A stretch of 64,000 bases of DNA from NCBI GenBank assembly GCA_016463515.1, contig JAEMRF010000001.1:1-64000 (forward strand). Direction: 5' to 3'. Positions 24,363 to 33,160 of the stretch are shown here, in pieces. This DNA comes from Solirubrobacteraceae bacterium (lineage in GTDB: Bacteria > Actinomycetota > Thermoleophilia > Solirubrobacterales > Solirubrobacteraceae). Position numbers and translations under genes: made by a program. Below the pieces are notes generated by a model. That model saw nothing but the letters and a program-made list of their open reading frames with translations. It was not told where the DNA came from and searched no databases. The stretch's first letter is position 1, and the number at the start of each line of letters is the position of its first letter.

Positions 24363-24698
24363 ATGAGCAAGGAAGTGACTCTGGCCGAGTACTACGACGA
24401 GAACGGCGACCATCACCGCGTCTGCGGACAGTGGGACGCCAACCGCGGCGGGTACCGCGTACTCGACATCGGCAAGGACAGCCGGATCGTCGTCGACACG
24501 CTGCTCGGCGTCGGCGACGACTCCCCGCAAGCAGGAGCCCTCGCCGCAGACTACGCCCGCGAGATGGCTCGCTGGGTCGCCGGCGACCGGCACACCCACC
24601 CGCTCCCGCCCCGGGAGGTGGCCACGCCGGTCCCTGAGGTCGCCCGCGCAGAACATCCCCGGCTCGCGCGGGCCGATCACCAGCCCATCGCCGCATGA
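24363..24698 (+). CDS. Hypothetical protein
   Basis: The 111-residue product follows GAAAGGCAACGCC. The first 60 residues are beta-rich (YYDENGDHHRVCGQWD, GGYRVLDIG); the end is proline- and His-rich and probably flexible. It is coupled to 24695 by ATGA. Confidence 0.55.
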   Translation: MSKEVTLAEYYDENGDHHRVCGQWDANRGGYRVLDIGKDSRIVVDTLLGVGDDSPQAGALAADYAREMARWVAGDRHTHPLPPREVATPVPEVARAEHPRLARADHQPIAA

Positions 24699-24931
24699 GC
24701 GCCCCAAGGAGGAGGGGCCCCGCCGCGCACACCACGACGAATGGACTCGACATGAACACGCCCAACCTGGTCGCCGCCGTCCGCGCACGACACGCCACGA
24801 TCGGCGGCGACGGCGCGACGCTCCTGCCCGACGCCGCGGCGTCGCAGCGACCCATCGACAGGTCCCTGGCTGAGCACTACCGCAACTCCAGCCCGGCCCG
24901 GTACACCAGCCGCCGCGGGAGGCTCGCATGA
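24695..24931 (+). CDS. Small hypothetical protein
   Basis: The 78-residue basic product is coupled on both sides (ATGA at 24695 and 24928). An internal ATG 24752 would give a shorter protein starting MNTPNLV. Function unknown. Confidence 0.5.
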   Translation: MSAPRRRGPAAHTTTNGLDMNTPNLVAAVRARHATIGGDGATLLPDAAASQRPIDRSLAEHYRNSSPARYTSRRGRLA

Positions 24932-25716
24932 TCACCCTCGCCCAGCACCCCGAAAGGACGGTGTGTACCCACCAGTCCAGCGGATTCTCCGACGAGTGGG
25001 AACTGACGCTCGAGGCGCGCGGGGAGGACGGCCTCTACGGCTACGTGCTGCGGTCCGGGCATCAGATCTGTGCGCACGGCCGCGCCGACCTACGGGTCGG
25101 CCCGATGGCCGGCGCGATCGCGTTCCTCGAACTCCTCGACCTGTTGCGGGCCCGGCCACTGCCCATGCCATCGCACGAGCTGAGCGCGTGGCGTGACGAA
25201 GCAAAGGCGATGGTGCGCGAGGACCTCGCCTCCCGGCCCAGCGTGATGCTCGCCGAGTTCCACGGACACCCCAACGCGATCCTCGACGACCGCACGAACG
25301 GCATCCCACTGCGGCGCACCCTCCTCATCGAGGAGTTCGCCGAACTGCTGTGCGCCATCGACGGCATCGCCGACGAGCACGCAACACAGCTCGCCGAACA
25401 GATCCGCGCTGCCCTGGACACGCTTGGCGACACCGCCGGCCGCAGCGAACCGGCCCCAGCATCCATCGCCAGGGAAAGCGCGGACGTCAAGTACGTCGTC
25501 TATGGCACTGACCATGTCTACGGCATCGACGCAGACGCCGCGCTCCGCGAAGTCCACCGGGCCGCCATGCAGAAGATGGACGCGGGGCTGCGGCGCCCCG
25601 AGGACGGAAAGATCGCAAAGCCCCCCGGGTTCAAGCCTCCAAACATGGACGCCGCCGTCCAGGGCTCCGAGTCACCCGGTCCGCCGCGTCGTCGCCTCTG
25701 GCCGTCGCCGTTCTGA
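24928..25716 (+). CDS. MazG/PRA-PH-like nucleotide pyrophosphohydrolase
   Basis: In the 262-residue protein, residues about 105-240 match the all-alpha NTP pyrophosphohydrolases found in phages. They contain LAEFHG (109), LIEEFAELLCAI (133-144, metal-binding EExxE-like), then ESADVKYVVYGTDHVYGID (183-201), HRAAMQKM and DGKIAKPPGFKPPNM. Such enzymes remove pyrophosphate from (d)NTPs or house-cleaning substrates. The N-terminal 100 residues are an extra beta-rich domain. The final EE of the usual EExxE is EEFAEL, so metal binding is plausible. It is the last gene before the terminator at 25752. Confidence 0.75.
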   Translation: MITLAQHPERTVCTHQSSGFSDEWELTLEARGEDGLYGYVLRSGHQICAHGRADLRVGPMAGAIAFLELLDLLRARPLPMPSHELSAWRDEAKAMVREDLASRPSVMLAEFHGHPNAILDDRTNGIPLRRTLLIEEFAELLCAIDGIADEHATQLAEQIRAALDTLGDTAGRSEPAPASIARESADVKYVVYGTDHVYGIDADAALREVHRAAMQKMDAGLRRPEDGKIAKPPGFKPPNMDAAVQGSESPGPPRRRLWPSPF

Positions 25717-25751
25717 CCCCGATCCCGCCGAGGGCAGTGGCCTTGAACCGA

Positions 25752-25783
25752 CAGCGGCCCGCTCGAGGACGAGCGGGCCGCTG
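25752..25783 (+). terminator. Strong hairpin terminator
   Basis: CAGCGGCCCGCTCG, loop AGGA, CGAGCGGGCCGCTG: a perfect 14-bp stem 35 bases after the 25716 stop, without a T-run. Confidence 0.75.
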
Positions 25784-25818
25784 CGTGCCGGGTCAACAGG
25801 TACCACCCCTCGCCGGCT

Positions 25819-25831
25819 CCATTCACCAACC
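25819..25831 (+). promoter_or_regulatory. CCATTCACCA start-associated element, copy 8
   Basis: CCATTCACCAACC, unusually far (77 bases) from ATG 25909. GGAAGGAG follows at normal distance, but no long ORF uses it. A second AGGAAGGGAGG stands nearer the gene. Confidence 0.8.
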
Positions 25832-25908
25832 GCGTTCACACACGGAAGGAGCCGAGGACTCTACACCGCGCCACAGGGCGCCCACCCAGGAAGGGAGGTG
25901 ACACACAC

Positions 25909-27108
25909 ATGAACAACGAACCCGACCTGCCGATCTGGATACGCGACCGCAACGGCCACGTCTTCGACACCGCCCTGCCCGCCGGCAGGCACCGACGCAT
26001 CCACATCGGGCTCATCCACGACCGATCCCCCGGCTTCATCGAAGTCACCCCCGGCACACGGCCACCCGGGGGCAAGCTCACCGTCAACCGCCGCACCAGC
26101 GCCACCCACTACCTCCTCGGAGGAGCCGCCGGAGAAGACCGCTGGATCGAAGACGCCGCCATGCACGCCGAGGAGATCATGGCCGGCAAGCACCAAGACC
26201 CGGATCTGCGCTTCGACCCGCCGCGTGAAGAGGTGTTCCTCGCACCCGCCACATTCAGCGCCCAGGCCGGCGACAAGGAGGCAGTGATCGGCGCGAACTG
26301 CCTGTGGGTCGACGTCGACGGCGACGTCGCAACGGACGAGACGTACCGCGCGCCGTTCGCGACCCTGATCGCCCGCAAGCCGCCGCACCTGATCATCGAA
26401 TCGGCCGGGTCCGGCGGCCGCCACGCCTACTGGCTACTCGACGAGATGATCCTCGGCCAGGCCGAAGTCAACGGGCTACGCGACGCGCCGATCGAAAGGC
26501 ACAACCGCAAGCTCGTCGGCCTACTCGGAGCTCGTCCCGACGACCCCAAGCAGAGCATCGGCGACCGGGCCTGCGTGAACCGCACCCGGGTCATGCGGCT
26601 CGCCGGCACCCAGAACTGGAAGACCGGCGGCTGGGCGCGCATCGTCGCAATCGACTTCGCGCTCCCGAGATACGCCCTCGAGCAGCTGACCGGGGACCTC
26701 GAAGACCCAACACCACCACCGGCACGGCCTCGCAAGCCGCTACCGCCCGGGCCGCGCCGCGACTTCGACGACTGGCTTCGCGGGCTGGACCCCGCCTCGT
26801 ACTTCTGGGACCTCGCCGGCATCAGCGTCCCGGACCGCGGATGGGTCACCTGCCCATTCCCCGACCACGAAGACCGCACCCCGTCGTGCCTGGTCTACGG
26901 GCCCGGCGAAGGCTTCTACTGCTTCGGGTGCGGCCGCGGCGGCCAGTCAGCCATCGACCTGGCCTCCGCCATCCAGGGAGGACCGACCAACCGCCTTCTG
27001 CGCGGCGACGCGTTTCTCGCCGCCAAGCAAGTCGTCCGCGAACGCTACGGCTGGCTTGACCCGGAGGCGCCCCGCCCGTTCACGGGCGCGAACCACGAAA
27101 GGACATAA
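25909..27108 (+). CDS. Primase: archaeo-eukaryotic-type core fused to a DnaG-like zinc finger
   Basis: The 399-residue protein should prime DNA synthesis on the element. Residues 130-240 carry the AEP/prim-pol signature: paired acids in LWVDVDGD (D135, D137), the GSGGRHAYW loop (H172), and NRTRVMRLAGTQNWK (224-238). Residues 312-350 form a CHC2-type zinc finger (C315, H320, C338, C341) as found at the start of DnaG, here at the C-terminus. A proline-rich linker (266-284) joins them. AGGAAGGGAGGTG precedes the ATG. The catalytic core and zinc module come from two unrelated primase superfamilies. Confidence 0.8.
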   Translation: MNNEPDLPIWIRDRNGHVFDTALPAGRHRRIHIGLIHDRSPGFIEVTPGTRPPGGKLTVNRRTSATHYLLGGAAGEDRWIEDAAMHAEEIMAGKHQDPDLRFDPPREEVFLAPATFSAQAGDKEAVIGANCLWVDVDGDVATDETYRAPFATLIARKPPHLIIESAGSGGRHAYWLLDEMILGQAEVNGLRDAPIERHNRKLVGLLGARPDDPKQSIGDRACVNRTRVMRLAGTQNWKTGGWARIVAIDFALPRYALEQLTGDLEDPTPPPARPRKPLPPGPRRDFDDWLRGLDPASYFWDLAGISVPDRGWVTCPFPDHEDRTPSCLVYGPGEGFYCFGCGRGGQSAIDLASAIQGGPTNRLLRGDAFLAAKQVVRERYGWLDPEAPRPFTGANHERT

Positions 27109-27112
27109 CCCC

Positions 27113-27553
27113 ATGCACGAACGATCCAACGAATCCAAGACACCTGCGCGAGACAGAGCACTCACCTCGCTGGATGACCTCGTCCGTGGCGTCGGCGACG
27201 ACTCGCCCCCCAAGGACAAGACGCTGTTCACCCTCTGGGCCGGCCTTCAGGACATCGCCAATGACTTCCCCAATCACCGAGCCGCCAGCGTTGCCCGCCA
27301 AGCGCTCGAACGCGCCGGGAAGCACCTGGTGGACAAGACCGCCGCTGGAACCGACGCCCATCCGGTCGAGACGTGGCCGACCTCCTCGTGCTGCGGCGAA
27401 CCGCGTGTCACCCCCGCGGTTGACCGCTGTTACGACCACGCAACTGCCTGCCGCGACTGCGGCCAGCCGACCGAATCCGGCCAGCCGATGGAGTCCTGCT
27501 GCGCCCGTGCAGACGAGCCGGGCCACAACACGGAGGGAGGCGGCCATGCGTAG
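27113..27553 (+). CDS. Hypothetical protein with a zinc-ribbon end
   Basis: The 146-residue protein follows GAAAGGACATAACCCC. The first 80 residues are helical. The C-terminal part has CC...C...CxxC...CC cysteines (ACRDCGQPTESGQPMESCC) suited to zinc binding. It opens a chain of six overlapping genes to 29205. Confidence 0.6.
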   Translation: MHERSNESKTPARDRALTSLDDLVRGVGDDSPPKDKTLFTLWAGLQDIANDFPNHRAASVARQALERAGKHLVDKTAAGTDAHPVETWPTSSCCGEPRVTPAVDRCYDHATACRDCGQPTESGQPMESCCARADEPGHNTEGGGHA

Positions 27554-27962
27554 CGTCGGCGTGAACCTCAACGCGGATGAGATTCAGACGCTGGTCGCCG
27601 CGATGGCCGGCAACCACCCGGAGTCGCTGAGCGAGCATCGCGTGTCGGTGCTGCGCAAGCTCGCGCATGCGGACTCGCTCGCCTCGAACCCTGCAGTCTG
27701 CCCGTCCTGCGGCGACCCGGGCTACCACAACGTCACGGGCGAGCATCTCTGCGGCAACGCCGAGTGCGACTACTTCGGCGACCTGTCGAAGCGCCACGAG
27801 GCGTCGCCAGATGAGCGCGAGGTCGAGCGGCTCCGCAATGTCGAGTGGGCTGCTCGCGGCTACGTCCGCGAGTTTGACCACCTGGTCGGGGGCGAGTACC
27901 CGGAGCGCACGGATCTGCGTCAGGCCCTCGGACCGATCAAGACGGAAGGCGGCGCATCGTGA
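27546..27962 (+). CDS. Hypothetical protein with a zinc ribbon
   Basis: The 138-residue protein overlaps its predecessor by 8 bases. A treble-clef-like CPSCG...CGNAEC cluster (about 56-77) is flanked by helices. Codon use here and in the next three genes is slightly less C-ending than in the rest of the window, hinting at a separate origin. Confidence 0.6.
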   Translation: MRSVGVNLNADEIQTLVAAMAGNHPESLSEHRVSVLRKLAHADSLASNPAVCPSCGDPGYHNVTGEHLCGNAECDYFGDLSKRHEASPDEREVERLRNVEWAARGYVREFDHLVGGEYPERTDLRQALGPIKTEGGAS

Positions 27963-28282
27963 AGCTCTACTGCGCGGGCTGCAACGCCGTCCACAAGTTC
28001 ACGGCCGGTGAGGTCGAGCAGATTGTCTACGCGCTCCAGGCCGCCGAGGCCGATCAGCGCACAGAGACGAACGGCCCGCAGCGGCACGACGCCGGCAAGG
28101 ACTCGATGGGCCAGGAAACCTGCCTGAAGATCGCGCTCGACTGGGCGGGCACGGGAAGCGAGGTCTACCCGGAGTACGTCCAGAACCTCGTTGAGAACCG
28201 CCGCCTCGTCGTGCGTTCCGCGCGGCGTGACTCCCTCGCTGCGGCCCAGGCTCGAACGTCAGGGGGCACGGATGTTCGGTGA
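27959..28282 (+). CDS. Small hypothetical protein
   Basis: The 107-residue product starts at GTG 27959 (GTGA overlap). It begins KLYCAGCNAVHKF, a CxxC half-ribbon, and continues as helices. Function unknown. Confidence 0.55.
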   Translation: MKLYCAGCNAVHKFTAGEVEQIVYALQAAEADQRTETNGPQRHDAGKDSMGQETCLKIALDWAGTGSEVYPEYVQNLVENRRLVVRSARRDSLAAAQARTSGGTDVR

Positions 28283-28586
28283 CGAGGTGCTCGGGATGAC
28301 GCCCGAGATGATCGCGAACCGGGATCGCCGCATCGCGGCCCACGAGGCCGTCTGCGACTGCCCGGACCCGCTGGCTCACGAGGCGGATGAGCGGATCACC
28401 GCGCTGCGCGACGACGTGCGGGCAGCGCGCACGTTCATCGACAACACGGTGGCCCCGTTCCTCGACGCAGTGATCGCCGCCGAGCGCGAGGACGACGCGG
28501 AAACCGCCCTCGACCAGTTCGCTATCCGTGCCAGGGAGATCCACCAGGCCCTGGATGGCGGAACGACCCAGGAGCCCACGTCATGA
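28272..28586 (+). CDS. Small acidic helical protein
   Basis: The 104-residue protein overlaps the previous gene by 11 bases. It is acidic with long helices (ALRDDVRAARTFIDNTVAPF then LDAVIAAEREDD), probably a coiled coil. A CDCPDP motif lies near residue 28. Confidence 0.55.
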   Translation: MFGDEVLGMTPEMIANRDRRIAAHEAVCDCPDPLAHEADERITALRDDVRAARTFIDNTVAPFLDAVIAAEREDDAETALDQFAIRAREIHQALDGGTTQEPTS

Positions 28587-28927
28587 GCGGGTTCCCTCGA
28601 AGGCTGGAGCGTTCCCTGGAGGTGCTCTCTGAGGCTTCCGGCGAATGGATGTGGCGTGGTCGCGTGGCAGGCCACGAAGACACTCACCACGGCTTCGCCA
28701 GCGAACAGGAGGCCTGGGACGCGGGCATCAAGTGGATGGCCCGTTCGACCACAAGGGCGCGCAGTGAGTGTGCGCGATGCGGCGGAGGATCACACGACGT
28801 GTGCGGCGGCTGTGACCTTGGCCCCCTTGAGACTCAGGAGCCGGCACGTCAGCCAGTGCCCACACCGGACGACTGCGGCGACTGTCCCTACAACCCGGAC
28901 GGAGCCGTGCGGTGTCAGTGCATCTGA
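28583..28927 (+). CDS. Cysteine-rich hypothetical protein
   Basis: The 114-residue protein is coupled by ATGA. Residues 1-55 look like a small alpha/beta domain (SGEWMWRGRVAGHEDTHHGF). The second half has CARCGG...CGGCD and DDCGDCPYNPDGAVRCQC, enough for two zinc sites. It overlaps the next gene by 16 bases. Confidence 0.55.
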   Translation: MSGFPRRLERSLEVLSEASGEWMWRGRVAGHEDTHHGFASEQEAWDAGIKWMARSTTRARSECARCGGGSHDVCGGCDLGPLETQEPARQPVPTPDDCGDCPYNPDGAVRCQCI

Positions 28928-29205
28928 AGGCAGGCGCGGCGCCTTTGGAATCCGAAGTCGTCATGGCCGTCGCAGAGGTCGTCGCTGAGAACCGTCGACT
29001 GCGGCGACAGATCGATGTCCTCAACGCGAAGCTCATCGAAGTCAGCGCAAACGGCGGAGAGCGCCAGCAGCTCATCCGCAACGCCTACCGCCGCGGGTAC
29101 CACACCGGCCACAGCGCCGGACGTCGCGGCGCCGTTGCGGTGACCAACCCAGAAGCCAGTGCACGCGGCTGGGTACGCGCCGAACTAGCCGACCAGGCGC
29201 AGTAG
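28912..29205 (+). CDS. Coiled-coil hypothetical protein
   Basis: The 97-residue product starts at GTG 28912 inside the previous gene. Residues 15-50 form a leucine/valine heptad helix (VVAENRRLRRQIDVLNAKLI). The basic C-terminal half has GYHTGHSAGRRG. It may dimerise; function unknown. Confidence 0.55.
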   Translation: MSVHLKAGAAPLESEVVMAVAEVVAENRRLRRQIDVLNAKLIEVSANGGERQQLIRNAYRRGYHTGHSAGRRGAVAVTNPEASARGWVRAELADQAQ

Positions 29206-29241
29206 CCCCAACCACCACGGCACCGACAAGCCGCAGCCAGC

Positions 29242-29271
29242 ACGACGACCCCGCCTCTGCGGGGTCGTCGT
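29242..29271 (+). terminator. Strong hairpin terminator
   Basis: ACGACGACCCCGC, loop CTCT, GCGGGGTCGTCGT: a perfect 13-bp stem ending the gene chain 27113-29205. Confidence 0.75.
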
Positions 29272-29323
29272 CGTTCCGGGTCCCGCAGCGACCCACGAGA
29301 AACCAACTGAAACGAGGGCACGC

Positions 29324-29599
29324 ATGCCTCTACGACGCCACTCAACCGCGACGCAGCGAAGGCTCGCTCGCGCCGCCGAACAGATCGTTCTCGCCGGCAC
29401 CGACATGCACGGCCACGACCACCAGACGCTCAGCCTCCTGGAGGCACGGCTGGTCGCCGCCGCCCGAGATCTCCTTGGCCTGCCGCACGACCGCCGCGGC
29501 CACCACCACGACTCACCTGCACCGCCACCGTGCCGACGGCCCGAGCCGTTGGCCGCAGTACCCGACAACGTCATCGCGTTCCCGGCGGCCCGCCAGTGA
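29324..29599 (+). CDS. Small hypothetical protein
   Basis: The 91-residue basic product has a helical first half and a His/Pro-rich linker (HHHDSPAPPPCRRPEP). It precedes the helicase gene by 34 bases and may be co-transcribed with it. Confidence 0.5.
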   Translation: MPLRRHSTATQRRLARAAEQIVLAGTDMHGHDHQTLSLLEARLVAAARDLLGLPHDRRGHHHDSPAPPPCRRPEPLAAVPDNVIAFPAARQ

Positions 29600-29633
29600 A
29601 CGATCCCAGAACCATCCGGGAAAGGAGGCCCGA

Positions 29634-31691
29634 GTGCCCCACTGGGACAGCAGCACGCTGCTCGACGGCCTAACCAGCTCCCAGCAAGCCGCCGTCACCC
29701 ACCAGCACGGACCACTACTGCTCGTCGCCGGCCCCGGCTCCGGCAAGACACACACCATGACACGGCGCATCGCCTGGCTCATCGCCTCCGGGCTGGCGAA
29801 ACCCAGCGAAATTCTCGCCCTGACATTCACCCGCGCAGCCGCCGGCGAGATGCGATCCCGACTGATAGGCCTGCTCGACAACCACACCGTCAAGCAGCTG
29901 CGCGCCGGCACCTTCCACTCCGTCGCCGTACAGATCCTGCGCGACCGGCCCGCCGACATCGGCCGGGCCCCCGAGTTCACGATCTACGACCAGGAGGACA
30001 CCCGCCGAATCATCCGCCGCCTGCAACAGAACCCCACACCCCACGTCGAGGCATTGACCGCCCAAGCGGGGACGATCGAGCCGCCCGAAGTCGTCGCGCA
30101 GATCGGACTGGCGAAGAGCCGCATGTGGACCGCCGACGACCTCGAAAGCGACGGCGAGCACCCACAACGCTGCCTGATCGCCGGACTGTGGCGCGAGCTC
30201 GAATACGTCCTGCAAGGCAACAACGCCCTGGACTTCGACGACCTCATCAATAACACCGCGCTGCTGCTGCGCGACCACGACGACGTCCGCCAGCAGTACC
30301 GGCGCCGCTGGTCATGGATCCTCGTCGACGAGTTCCAAGACACCAACCCCGCCCAGGCAGAGATGCTTCTCGGACTGTGCGGCCGCGACGGCAACCTGTC
30401 GGTCGTTGGCGACGTCGATCAGGCGATTTTCGGGTTCCGCCTCGCCGACCCCAAGTACATGCTCGAGTTCTCCCGGCGTTTCGGCGACACGTCGAGGGCG
30501 ATCGTCCTGGAGGAGAACTTCCGCTCCTGCGAAGAGGTCGTCGCCACCGCACAGCGCAGCATCGAGCACAACACCGCCCGGCTGCCCAAGCCGGTCGTCG
30601 TCACTCGAGGCGCCGCCGGAGACGGGGCCGTGACGTTTCACCGGTTCGCCGGCGACACCGACGAGGCTGGGTGGATCGCCGCGATGATCCGCAACTGCCT
30701 GGCCGCCGGCATCGAACCCAACGAGATCATGGTGATCGCAAGGGTCCGAAACGCGCTCCGTCAGATCGAGCAGGCACTGACCCTCGGAGGCGCACCGGTC
30801 CCGTACCGGATGCTCGGCGGCATCGGCCTGTTCGAACGCAAGGAGATGCGCGAAGCGATCGCGCACCTCAAGGTGCTCGCCAACGCCACCGATGGCGAAG
30901 CGTTCATCACCGCCGCCTCCGCCATGGACGACCTCGGCCCGGTCGCGATCGGTGCGGTCCTCGCGCACGCCGCCGCGGCCAGTGAGCAGCTCGACATGCT
31001 CGACGACCAGGACGCCACGCAAGCAGTCAGCGGAGACCTACTGCGGTGCTGCGCACGAGCGGACCTCATCCCGTCACTGACCGGGCCGCAGCGCGCCGCG
31101 CTCATGCGCTTCGGACGAGCGCTGCTCGAGGCCCGCGACGACCTGTTCGCCGAACGGTCCATCGTCACCGTCGTCAACAAGGCGCTCGGGTTCCCCGGCG
31201 GGCCGGTCCACCGCCTCGAAGAGACGGTCGCCACCAGCCCGGACCCCAAGAAGCGCGACACCGCCAACAAGGCGCTGTCGGACCTGCGCAGCATCACCGA
31301 CGCCGCCGGCGCGTACGCCAAGGAGATCAGCGAGGACGAGCCGCCCAGCATCGGCGGCTTCCTCGACCACATCCTCGTCGACGACGCCCTCAACGACGAC
31401 AACGAAGACGACCAGCGGGTGCTCCTCGCCAGCGGCCACAAGAGCAAAGGCCTGGAGGCGCGCGTGGTGTTCGTCATCGGCTGCGAGGAAGGCACGCTGC
31501 CGCACTACCGCGCCCTGGAGTCCTCACCCAAGGAGGTCGAGGAGGAACGCCGCCTCTTCTACGTCGCCGCCACCCGAGCCAAGGACCGGCTCGCGCTGTG
31601 CTGCGCCGACGAACGCACCACACCGCGCGGCCGGCGCCGCACCGACGGCCCGTCGCGGTTCCTGCAGGAAGCCGCCGGCCTCGCGGCCTGA
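29634..31691 (+). CDS. UvrD/Rep-family superfamily 1 DNA helicase
   Basis: The 685-residue 3'-5' helicase is presumed to act in replication, repair or recombination. All SF1A motifs are visible in order: Walker A GPGSGKT, Ia LALTFTRAAAGEMR, Walker B VDEFQDTNPAQ, III VVGDVDQAIFGFR, IV LEENFRS, V GHKSKGLEARVVFVIGCE, VI RRLFYVAATRAKDRL. GTG 29634 has AAAGGAGG at ideal spacing and places TSSQQAAV (Q motif) near the N-terminus. It is shorter than typical UvrD (about 720), with a reduced C-terminal tail. Confidence 0.95.
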   Translation: MPHWDSSTLLDGLTSSQQAAVTHQHGPLLLVAGPGSGKTHTMTRRIAWLIASGLAKPSEILALTFTRAAAGEMRSRLIGLLDNHTVKQLRAGTFHSVAVQILRDRPADIGRAPEFTIYDQEDTRRIIRRLQQNPTPHVEALTAQAGTIEPPEVVAQIGLAKSRMWTADDLESDGEHPQRCLIAGLWRELEYVLQGNNALDFDDLINNTALLLRDHDDVRQQYRRRWSWILVDEFQDTNPAQAEMLLGLCGRDGNLSVVGDVDQAIFGFRLADPKYMLEFSRRFGDTSRAIVLEENFRSCEEVVATAQRSIEHNTARLPKPVVVTRGAAGDGAVTFHRFAGDTDEAGWIAAMIRNCLAAGIEPNEIMVIARVRNALRQIEQALTLGGAPVPYRMLGGIGLFERKEMREAIAHLKVLANATDGEAFITAASAMDDLGPVAIGAVLAHAAAASEQLDMLDDQDATQAVSGDLLRCCARADLIPSLTGPQRAALMRFGRALLEARDDLFAERSIVTVVNKALGFPGGPVHRLEETVATSPDPKKRDTANKALSDLRSITDAAGAYAKEISEDEPPSIGGFLDHILVDDALNDDNEDDQRVLLASGHKSKGLEARVVFVIGCEEGTLPHYRALESSPKEVEEERRLFYVAATRAKDRLALCCADERTTPRGRRRTDGPSRFLQEAAGLAA

Positions 31692-31733
31692 CACACCACA
31701 GCACCGATCCACACCTACGGAAGGGGACCACCG

Positions 31734-32195
31734 ATGCCGCAACCGCCCGAACAATCCGGCGATCCGCCGGAGGAATTCGCCACAGAACGCTGGCGATACG
31801 CAGGCCGACGCCAATCCAGCGACGGCAAGAAGCTCCTGGGCTCCTACGTTGACGACGCAGGAAGCGTCTGGCTGTTCTCAAGCAAACACCGCGCCGTCGG
31901 CGCGACCTACGAGCTCGAAGTCTGCCGCCGCTCCGACGGCGGCTGCACCGTCAAGTTCGGGACGCTCACATACGTCCAAGCGCCCGACCAGGACGACCCC
32001 AAGGTCCGCGAGTGGATCGCCGAAGACCGCGCCGCGTACGCCGCCGACGAGCTCCGCAAGGCCGAGAACTACGCCAAGCGCGACGACGGGTTCGGATCGC
32101 TCACGCTCAACGAGCTCCGCGACCGCATCCGTCACGCCCCCGCCGGCCGCCGGTACGGGCTGCTCGCCCAGATCACCCGGTACGTCCTGACCTAA
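31734..32195 (+). CDS. Hypothetical protein
   Basis: The 153-residue product follows ACGGAAGGGGACC. The first half is beta-rich (GSVWLFSSKHRAVGATYELE, CTVKFGTLTYV); the second is helical (ADELRKAENYAKRDD). The leader contains CCGATCCACACCT, a very degenerate version of the start-associated element. Function unknown. Confidence 0.55.
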   Translation: MPQPPEQSGDPPEEFATERWRYAGRRQSSDGKKLLGSYVDDAGSVWLFSSKHRAVGATYELEVCRRSDGGCTVKFGTLTYVQAPDQDDPKVREWIAEDRAAYAADELRKAENYAKRDDGFGSLTLNELRDRIRHAPAGRRYGLLAQITRYVLT

Positions 32196-32246
32196 CCGGA
32201 CCGTCACACCGCCGAAGCAATGGGCCGCGACGAAAGGAGCAACTGC

Positions 32247-32771
32247 ATGACAGAGCGCCCCGAATCACCGGACGCGCGCGGGATACCCCCATCACCAAAC
32301 GGCATCCCCACCAGCGCATGGATCGAGCTGCTGCACACCGTCGAGGACCACCTGCGACGCAGCCCGACCGGCCAGATCACCGCCCCCGACGAACCAGTCG
32401 CATGGCCCATCGGCCTCAACGGACGGCTGGACTACGTCAGCGGTACGCACTACGCAGCGCCCGACGGTTCGTGGCGTGCTCGACGCGACACGGCGCGCGC
32501 CGCCGTGTACGCGTGGCGCGAAGCGCACCCCGAAGGCGCCGCCATCCGCGACGAACACGCCGCCATCCACCGCTACGCCCGTCAATGGGAGTACTCAGCA
32601 GCAAACGAGCGGCGACGGATCGGCGATACCACGCACCCCGCGCATGACCCGAACCTGCCCCGCGACGACCTCCACCGGTACGAGCGCTACCGCGACCTCG
32701 CCCTCGAGGAGGCCGAAGCGGCACGACAGCGAGCGGCCAACTGCGTCACCCAACTCACCCTCGGCCTCTGA
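32247..32771 (+). CDS. Hypothetical protein
   Basis: The 174-residue product starts at ATG 32247, set by GAAAGGAGC. Residues 45-75 contain W and Y rich strands; the second half is a pair of long charged helices (RHEDLALEEAEAARQRA-like). No family is recognised. Confidence 0.55.
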   Translation: MTERPESPDARGIPPSPNGIPTSAWIELLHTVEDHLRRSPTGQITAPDEPVAWPIGLNGRLDYVSGTHYAAPDGSWRARRDTARAAVYAWREAHPEGAAIRDEHAAIHRYARQWEYSAANERRRIGDTTHPAHDPNLPRDDLHRYERYRDLALEEAEAARQRAANCVTQLTLGL

Positions 32772-32782
32772 GAGCCGGCCCA

Positions 32783-32795
32783 CCATTCACCACCC
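32783..32795 (+). promoter_or_regulatory. CCATTCACCA start-associated element, copy 9
   Basis: CCATTCACCACCC, 19 bases before ATG 32815. The next bases (ACGGAAGGCA) equal those after copy 7. Confidence 0.85.
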
Positions 32796-32814
32796 ACGGA
32801 AGGCACCCACCGCC

Positions 32815-33156
32815 ATGCCCAGCACCACCAGCACCGTCCTGCAGGACGCCACATTTCTCGACGCCGACGGCCAGGAGCACCCTGTGCTCGAGCACCTGCT
32901 CAACACCGGCAGCGACAGCCCCGACAGCCGATACGGCCAGCATCCCGAGCAGTGGGCGCCCGTCGCTGCCGCCTACTTCCTCATCCTCGTCCGTCACCAC
33001 GGCGAACGAACCCACACGCTGCTCGACGAAGCGGTCAACCGCACCGTCAACGACGACCCGGCAGTCGGCGGTGTGATCGTCTGGGAGGGCCCGATGGCCG
33101 ACATTGACCCCGCGGACATCCTCCCGGCCGACGTCCGCCACGACTACCCGTTCTGA
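32815..33156 (+). CDS. Hypothetical protein
   Basis: The 113-residue acidic protein has N-terminal strands (VLQDATFLDADGQEHPVLEH), then helices. It ends four bases before the next start. No family is recognised. Confidence 0.55.
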   Translation: MPSTTSTVLQDATFLDADGQEHPVLEHLLNTGSDSPDSRYGQHPEQWAPVAAAYFLILVRHHGERTHTLLDEAVNRTVNDDPAVGGVIVWEGPMADIDPADILPADVRHDYPF

Positions 33157-33160
33157 TCCG

